The notes under the pieces are model-generated. The model was not told the origin of the DNA and ran no database searches. It saw only the letters and a program-made list of their open reading frames with translations. Shown one piece after another: positions 59,170-64,000 of a stretch of DNA of 64,000 bases (positions within the stretch are counted from its first letter, which is position 1; each line of letters begins with the position of its first letter). This stretch comes from Pseudomonas saudiphocaensis (GTDB lineage Bacteria; Pseudomonadota; Gammaproteobacteria; Pseudomonadales; Pseudomonadaceae). The stretch spans positions 682,001 to 746,000 of the forward strand of contig NZ_CCSF01000001.1 in the NCBI RefSeq assembly GCF_000756775.1, given 5' to 3'. A program made the position numbers and the translations under genes.

Positions 59170-61023
59170 ATGCTTCAGAATATCAGGGACAATTCACAAG
59201 GCTGGATTGCCAAAACCATCATTGGCATCATCGTCATGCTGTTGGCGCTCACAGGCTTTGAGGCCATTTTCAACACGACAGGCAATAGCCGTAATGCCGC
59301 CGAGGTTAATGGCGAAGAGATCTCCTTGGATGATCTCAACCAGGCGATGAATATGCAGCGCCGTCAGCTGGTGCAGCAGCTGGGTGGGGACTTCGATGCC
59401 TCGTTGCTGGATGATCGACTGGTGCGAGAAGCCTCGCTGCGAGGGCTCATCGACCAGGCCCTGCTGTTGCAAGGCGCTCAGAAGGCTGATTTCGCCTTCT
59501 CCGATATGGCTCTCGACCAGTTGATTCTGCAAACTCCCGAATTTGCCGTCGATGGCGTGTTCAACGCCGCTCGCTTCGACCAGTTTATCCAGCAGTTGGG
59601 TTACACGCGGCTGCAGTTCCGCGAGCTGCTTCGCCGGGAAATGGTGGTGGGCCAGCTCCAGGCGGGCATTGGCGCTTCCGGTTTCGTCACCGACGAGCAG
59701 ATCCAGAATTTTGCTCGTCTTGAGCAGCAAACCCGCGATTTTTCCATCGTAACAGTGCCGGCTGATAACACGGCGGTTGAGATCAGCGAACAGCAGGCGC
59801 GCGAATACTACGAGCAGAATGCAGAGCGTTTCCGTTCGTCCGAACAGGTGGTTCTCGATTACATCGAGCTGAACAAGGAGTCTTTCTTTGATCGGGTTGA
59901 TGTTTCTGATGAGCAGGTAGAAAGCCTGTATCAGCAGCGTATCGCCAATCTGGCGCCACAGCGTCGTGCCGCGCATATCCTGATTGAGGCTGACAGCTCC
60001 AACGACGCCGAGGCAAAGGCGAAGATCGAGGAAATTGCGCAGCGTCTGGCTGCAGGAGAGGATTTTGCCGCACTGGCCAAGGAGCTCTCCGAAGATCCTG
60101 GCTCCGCTAATGAGGGTGGTGATCTGGGCTTTGCCGGCCCGGGTGTTTACGACCCCGATTTTGAAGATGCGCTCTATGGTCTGGCGCAGGATCAGGTCTC
60201 GGCGCCGGTGCGTACCGAGTTCGGCTGGCATCTGATCAAGCTGCTGGGTGTTCAGTCGCCCGAGGTGCCTGCGCTGGAAAGCCTGAAGCCTGAGCTTGTC
60301 CGTGAGCTGAAGAGCCAGCAGGTCGAACAGCGCTTCGTCGAAGTCAGCAAGCAGCTGGAAGATTACGCCTTCGAGTCCTCGGACCTGGCCCAGCCCGCGC
60401 AGGAGTTGGGGCTGACCGTGCGGACCACCGAACCCTTCGGTCGAGAAGGCGGCAGCGGTATCGCCTCCAACCGTCAGGTAATCCAGACTGCCTTCAGCGA
60501 TGAGGTTCTGGTTGATGGAGCCAACAGCGGGATTATCGAACTGGATCCAGACACGGCCGTAGTCGTGCGCGTCAAACAGCACCTGCAGCCTGAAGTGCTG
60601 CCGTTCGATACGGTGAAGGAGGGCATCCTCGTCCAGCTGCAGCAGGAAAAGGCTGCCGAGAAGGCGAGCGAGGAAGGCGAGCGCCTGCTAAGCGCACTGC
60701 GTGACGGTGCTCCGGCAGAAGCACAGTGGAAAACCACCGAAGCCGCATCGCGCAATCAGGAAGGTGTCGAGCCTGCCGTGCTGCAGCAAGTGTTCCGCAT
60801 GCCACGACCGGTGTCAGGCGACAAGCCGAGCTATGGCAGTGTGCGCCTGGGTAATGGTGACTTTGTCGTCATTCGTCTGGACGGGGTTAGCGAGCCGAAT
60901 GTCGAGCTTTCCGAGCAGGACAAGCAGAGCTATCGGCGTTTCCTGGCTTCGCGCAGTGGTCAGCAGGATTTCGCGGCCTACCGTGAAATGCAGCACGCCG
61001 AAGCCAAGATCGAGACCTTCTGA
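59170..61023 (+). CDS. ppiD: Periplasmic folding factor PpiD (SurA N-terminal/parvulin domains)
   Basis: A 617-residue protein. One N-terminal membrane helix (about 13-33, WIAKTIIGIIVMLLALTGF) anchors it; a SurA_N-like chaperone region follows, then a parvulin domain near 265-365 (RRAAHILIE, LSEDPGSANEGGDLGFAGPG) and a long C-terminal region. It helps outer-membrane proteins leaving the Sec channel. Start at 59170 after GGGGGA; the upstream open codons include the hupB terminator. Confidence 0.94.
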   Translation: MLQNIRDNSQGWIAKTIIGIIVMLLALTGFEAIFNTTGNSRNAAEVNGEEISLDDLNQAMNMQRRQLVQQLGGDFDASLLDDRLVREASLRGLIDQALLLQGAQKADFAFSDMALDQLILQTPEFAVDGVFNAARFDQFIQQLGYTRLQFRELLRREMVVGQLQAGIGASGFVTDEQIQNFARLEQQTRDFSIVTVPADNTAVEISEQQAREYYEQNAERFRSSEQVVLDYIELNKESFFDRVDVSDEQVESLYQQRIANLAPQRRAAHILIEADSSNDAEAKAKIEEIAQRLAAGEDFAALAKELSEDPGSANEGGDLGFAGPGVYDPDFEDALYGLAQDQVSAPVRTEFGWHLIKLLGVQSPEVPALESLKPELVRELKSQQVEQRFVEVSKQLEDYAFESSDLAQPAQELGLTVRTTEPFGREGGSGIASNRQVIQTAFSDEVLVDGANSGIIELDPDTAVVVRVKQHLQPEVLPFDTVKEGILVQLQQEKAAEKASEEGERLLSALRDGAPAEAQWKTTEAASRNQEGVEPAVLQQVFRMPRPVSGDKPSYGSVRLGNGDFVVIRLDGVSEPNVELSEQDKQSYRRFLASRSGQQDFAAYREMQHAEAKIETF

Positions 61024-61074
61024 TAAGGCATTGGTGAACCGGTTGTTTGCACACGGACAGCCGGATTGCAGGAA

Positions 61075-61106
61075 CAAAAAAACCGCACCTGAGTGCGGTT
61101 TTTTTT
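61075..61106. terminator. Bidirectional terminator between ppiD and fabI
   Basis: AACCGCAC (61081-61088), loop CTGA, GTGCGGTT (61093-61100), with A and T runs on both sides. Serves the two convergent genes. Confidence 0.93.
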
Positions 61107-61140
61107 GTCCTGCCGTCCGTGGCGAGTGCTTTGGAGAAAA

Positions 61141-61935
61141 TCAGTCTTCGATGGCGCCCATGGCGGTGGTGTTGAAGCCGCCGTCCACGTAGAGGATTTC
61201 ACCGCTGATGCCGGAGGCCAGGTCCGAGCAAAGGAAGGCGCCGGCGTTGCCGACTTCTTCAATGGTCACGTTGCGGCGCAGCGGGGTCTGTTTCTCATTG
61301 GCTGCCAGCATCTTGCGGAAGCTCTTGATGCCGGAGGCGGCGAGGGTGCGGATTGGGCCGGCGGAAACGGCGTTGACGCGTGTACCTTCTGGGCCGAGGC
61401 TGCCTGCGAGGTAGCGAACACCTGCCTCAAGACTGGCTTTGGCCATACCCATTACGTTGTAGTTGGGCATGGTGCGCTCGGCGCCCAGGTAGCTTAGGGT
61501 AAGGATGCTGCCATTACGGCCCTTCATCAGTGGGCGTCCGGCCTTGGCCAGGGCTACCAGGCTATAGGCGCTGATGTCGTGGGCGATCTTGAAGCCTTCA
61601 CGGGTGGTGACTTCGGTGAAGTCGCCATCGAGCTGATCACCGGGTGCAAAACCAACCGAATGCACGATGCCGTCAAGGCCGTCCCACTTCTTGCCCAGCT
61701 CTTCGAACACCTTGAGGATATCGTCGTCGTTGGCAACGTCGCACGGGAAGCACAGCTCCGGGCTTGATCCCCAGCCGGCGGCGAACTCTTCGACGCGGCC
61801 CTTGAGCTTCTCGTTCTGATAGGTGAAAGCCAGCTCGGCGCCTTCACGGTGCATGGCTGCAGCGATGCCCGAGGCGATCGAAAGTTTGCTGGCAACGCCA
61901 ACGATCAGGATGCGCTTGCCGCTAAGAAAACCCAT
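61141..61935 (-). CDS. fabI: Enoyl-[acyl-carrier-protein] reductase (NADH), FabI
   Basis: A 264-residue divergent SDR. The cofactor motif is [15 protein letters not shown], and the active site has Tyr149, Tyr159 and Lys166 (YNVMGMAK). It performs the last reduction of each fatty-acid elongation cycle and is the triclosan target. Its start lies inside the 3' end of the ABC transporter gene (14-base overlap), so it may be partly co-transcribed with it. Confidence 0.96.
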   Translation of the reverse strand: MGFLSGKRILIVGVASKLSIASGIAAAMHREGAELAFTYQNEKLKGRVEEFAAGWGSSPELCFPCDVANDDDILKVFEELGKKWDGLDGIVHSVGFAPGDQLDGDFTEVTTREGFKIAHDISAYSLVALAKAGRPLMKGRNGSILTLSYLGAERTMPNYNVMGMAKASLEAGVRYLAGSLGPEGTRVNAVSAGPIRTLAASGIKSFRKMLAANEKQTPLRRNVTIEEVGNAGAFLCSDLASGISGEILYVDGGFNTTAMGAIED

Positions 61936-63559
61936 GTGCTTGTCCCTCTTCTGGTTGTTCAGCTGTCGTCGTCATGAATGCTGACTCCAACAGCTGCTGT
62001 GTATACGGATGTTGGGGGGCGGCAAAAATGGCTTCGGCCGCTCCCTGTTCAACTACTTTTCCCTGCCTGACCACCATCATCTGATGGCTCAGTGCCCGTA
62101 CCACCGCCAGGTCATGGCTGATGAACAGGTAGGTCAGGTTGTACTTGGCCTGCAGCGAGCGTAATAGCTCCACCACTTGCCGTTGTACGGTTCTATCCAG
62201 AGCCGATGTCGGCTCATCGAGCAGAATCAGCTCCGGTTTGAGCACCAGGGCCCTGGCGATGGCAATCCGCTGTCGCTGGCCCCCGGAAAACTCATGGGGA
62301 TAGCGGTGACGGCTTTCCGGATCGAGCCCCACCTCGACCAGCGCATCGATGATCGCCTGCGCCCGCTCCTCGGCATTGCCCATGCCATGTATCTCCAGGC
62401 CTTCACCAACGATCTGTCCAACCGACATGCGGGGGCTGAGGCTGCCGAAAGGGTCCTGAAACACCACCTGCATCTGTCGTCGCAGAGGGCGCACCGCGCG
62501 CTGAGACATTTGTTCCAGCGCCTGATTTTGAAAACGTATTTCGCCACGACTGGAGAGCAAACGCAGGATTGCGAGCCCCAGTGTGGACTTACCGGATCCG
62601 CTTTCGCCGACAATTCCCAGGGTCTGCCCTTTGGGGAGGCTGAAGCTGACGCCATCGACGGCCTTGATATGGTCCACCGTGCGCCGCAGCAAGCCCTTCT
62701 TGATCGGAAACCAGACCCGCAGATCCTTTACCTCTAGCAGAGGCGGCGCTGGCTGGGCCGGCGCCGGATCTCCGCTGGGCTCGGCTGCAAGCAGTTCCTG
62801 AGTATAGGGATGCTGCGGCCGGTGAAACAATTCTTCGCACGCTGCCTGTTCGACGACACGACCGCGCTGCATGACACATACGCGATGCGCGACCCGCCGG
62901 ACCAGATTGAGATCATGGCTGATCAGCAGCAGGGACATGCCCAGGCGAGCCTGGAGCTCCTTGAGTAGCTCGAGGATTTTCAGCTGCACCGTGACATCCA
63001 GCGCCGTAGTCGGCTCGTCGGCGATCAACAGTTCGGGCTCGTTGGCCAGCGCCATGGCAATCATTACCCTTTGACGCTGCCCCCCGGAGAGTTCGTGTGG
63101 ATAGGCGCGAATGCGTTTCTTCGGCTCCGGTATGCCTACCAGTTCCAGCAGTTCCAGAGTGCGCGCGCTGGCCGCTTTGCCTCGCAAGCCCTTGTGCAGC
63201 TGGAGCACTTCATTGATCTGGGTGCCAACCGTGTGCAGCGGATTCAGCGACGTCATCGGCTCCTGGAAGACCATGGCGATACGATTGCCGCGTATCTGCC
63301 GCATACGTTTCTCGTCCGCCTTTAGCAGGTCTTCGCCGGCATAGCGGATTTCCCCCGCGGGGTGTCTGGCCAGCGGGTAGGGCAGCAGCCGCAGGATGGA
63401 ATGCGCGGTAACCGACTTGCCAGAGCCGCTTTCGCCTACCAGCGCCAGGGTTTCACCTTTACGGATATCGAAACTGACGCCTTCGACCACCCGCTGTGTT
63501 CTATCCAGGGTGACAAATTCGACGGCCAGGTCACGTACTTCTATCAGGTTATCGGCCAT
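61922..63559 (-). CDS. yejF: Peptide ABC transporter, fused dual ATP-binding protein (YejF/NppD-like)
   Basis: A 545-residue protein made of two nucleotide-binding domains. NBD1: Walker [10 protein letters not shown] and signature [12 protein letters not shown]2: Walker [10 protein letters not shown] and FSGGQRQRI, each with an oligopeptide/dipeptide C-terminal tail ([16 protein letters not shown]). It powers import of peptides or peptide-nucleosides through the YejB/YejE-type permeases. ATG at 63559 has AAGGAA and follows the permease stop by one base. In P. aeruginosa a homologous npp transporter adjoins fabI, as I recall. Confidence 0.92.
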   Translation of the reverse strand: MADNLIEVRDLAVEFVTLDRTQRVVEGVSFDIRKGETLALVGESGSGKSVTAHSILRLLPYPLARHPAGEIRYAGEDLLKADEKRMRQIRGNRIAMVFQEPMTSLNPLHTVGTQINEVLQLHKGLRGKAASARTLELLELVGIPEPKKRIRAYPHELSGGQRQRVMIAMALANEPELLIADEPTTALDVTVQLKILELLKELQARLGMSLLLISHDLNLVRRVAHRVCVMQRGRVVEQAACEELFHRPQHPYTQELLAAEPSGDPAPAQPAPPLLEVKDLRVWFPIKKGLLRRTVDHIKAVDGVSFSLPKGQTLGIVGESGSGKSTLGLAILRLLSSRGEIRFQNQALEQMSQRAVRPLRRQMQVVFQDPFGSLSPRMSVGQIVGEGLEIHGMGNAEERAQAIIDALVEVGLDPESRHRYPHEFSGGQRQRIAIARALVLKPELILLDEPTSALDRTVQRQVVELLRSLQAKYNLTYLFISHDLAVVRALSHQMMVVRQGKVVEQGAAEAIFAAPQHPYTQQLLESAFMTTTAEQPEEGQAHGFS

Positions 63560-63560
63560 G

Positions 63561-64000
63561 TCATTTCCTTGGGTCGAAGGCATCGCGAGCGGCCTCGCCG
63601 ATAAATACCAGCAGGCTCAGCATGATCGCCAGCACCATAAAGGCACTGATGCCAAGCCAGGGGGCCTGCAGATTCGATTTGCCTTGGGCCACCAGTTCAC
63701 CCAGCGACGGCGCGCCGGGCGGTAGGCCGAAGCCAAGAAAATCCAGCGCCGTCAGGGTGCCGATGGCGCCAGTGAGGATGAACGGCATGAAGGTCATGGT
63801 CGACACCATGGCGTTGGGCAGGATGTGGCGGAACATGATTGCAGCGTTGCCCATGCCCAGCGCCCGTGCGGCGCGCACATATTCCAGGTTGCGCCCACGT
63901 AGGAACTCGGCGCGCACCACGTCCACCAGGCTCATCCAGGAGAACAGCAGCATGATGCCCAGCAGCCACCAGAAGTTTGGTTGGACGAAGCTGGCGAGAA
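63561..64000 (-). CDS. yejE: Peptide ABC transporter permease (YejE-like), partial
   Basis: The C-terminal 145 or so residues are in the window; the 5' part runs off the right edge. Membrane helices surround the BPD_transp_1 motif EYVRAARALGMGNAAIMFRHILPN, the EAA loop that docks on the ATPase. The end is GEAARDAFDPRK, typical of DppC/YejE proteins. It is directly upstream of the fused ATPase gene. Confidence 0.92.
   Translation of the reverse strand, partial: LASFVQPNFWWLLGIMLLFSWMSLVDVVRAEFLRGRNLEYVRAARALGMGNAAIMFRHILPNAMVSTMTFMPFILTGAIGTLTALDFLGFGLPPGAPSLGELVAQGKSNLQAPWLGISAFMVLAIMLSLLVFIGEAARDAFDPRK

Noticed and set aside
59194-60582. 462-codon minus-strand ORF opposite ppiD
   Set aside because: Antisense shadow of a well-supported gene.

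Overview
The window looks like a chromosome segment from a Pseudomonas of the stutzeri (Stutzerimonas) type. Coding GC is high, gene content is pseudomonad throughout (mexS-mexT-mexEF-oprN, an OprD-family porin, fadE, a PA2779/PA2778-like pair, tig-clpPX-lon-hupB-ppiD-fabI), and several gene orders match what I recall of P. aeruginosa. All identifications come from reading the sequence and from knowledge of the families; no database was searched.

Layout. 1-7013: a MexEF-OprN type multidrug efflux operon on the minus strand (the outer-membrane gene runs off the left edge), its LysR activator mexT and the divergent oxidoreductase mexS, with a MexT-like box before mexE. 7108-13811: an SDR oxidoreductase, then a selenocysteine formate dehydrogenase operon fdnG-H-I-fdhE with an in-frame UGA and a SECIS hairpin. 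13936-24499: fadE, a nested-palindrome repeat, dacB, yggL, a FUSC-type membrane protein, dgt, a yqjD/yqjE/yqjK-like trio, an OprD-type porin and a small glutaredoxin-like protein. 24589-31728: tRNA-Pro(CGG), a small lipoprotein, molybdenum cofactor genes mobA, moaB and moeA (which fit with the molybdoenzyme FdnG), a membrane acyltransferase, an I78-type inhibitor lipoprotein, a PA2779-like small protein translationally linked to a C39-like peptidase, and a PuuB/PauB-type amine oxidase. 31901-39712: tRNA-Val(GAC), the translation operon thrS-infC-rpmI-rplT-pheS-pheT-ihfA-merR (infC starts with AUU), then tRNA-Pro(GGG).

39713-50716 is the accessory region. It begins just after tRNA-Pro(GGG) with AT-richer sequence, an orphan ORF and a truncated beta-propeller ORF, and ends near what looks like an IS3-type transposase remnant. 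Between these lies a minus-strand set: polysaccharide deacetylase, hybrid sensor kinase, single-domain response regulator, YaiO-type TPR/beta-barrel outer-membrane protein, membrane-anchored HEAT-repeat protein and family 2 membrane glycosyltransferase. The parts parallel PgaA/PgaB/PgaC or NfrA/NfrB, but the HEAT protein and the built-in phosphorelay do not belong to those systems. I infer a surface-glycan synthesis and export locus; this is the best candidate for an undescribed system here.

50717-64000: an orphan cbb3 oxidase subunit ccoN, then the protein quality-control run tig-clpP-clpX-lon-hupB-ppiD, convergent with fabI and a Yej/Npp-type peptide ABC transporter whose permease runs off the right edge.
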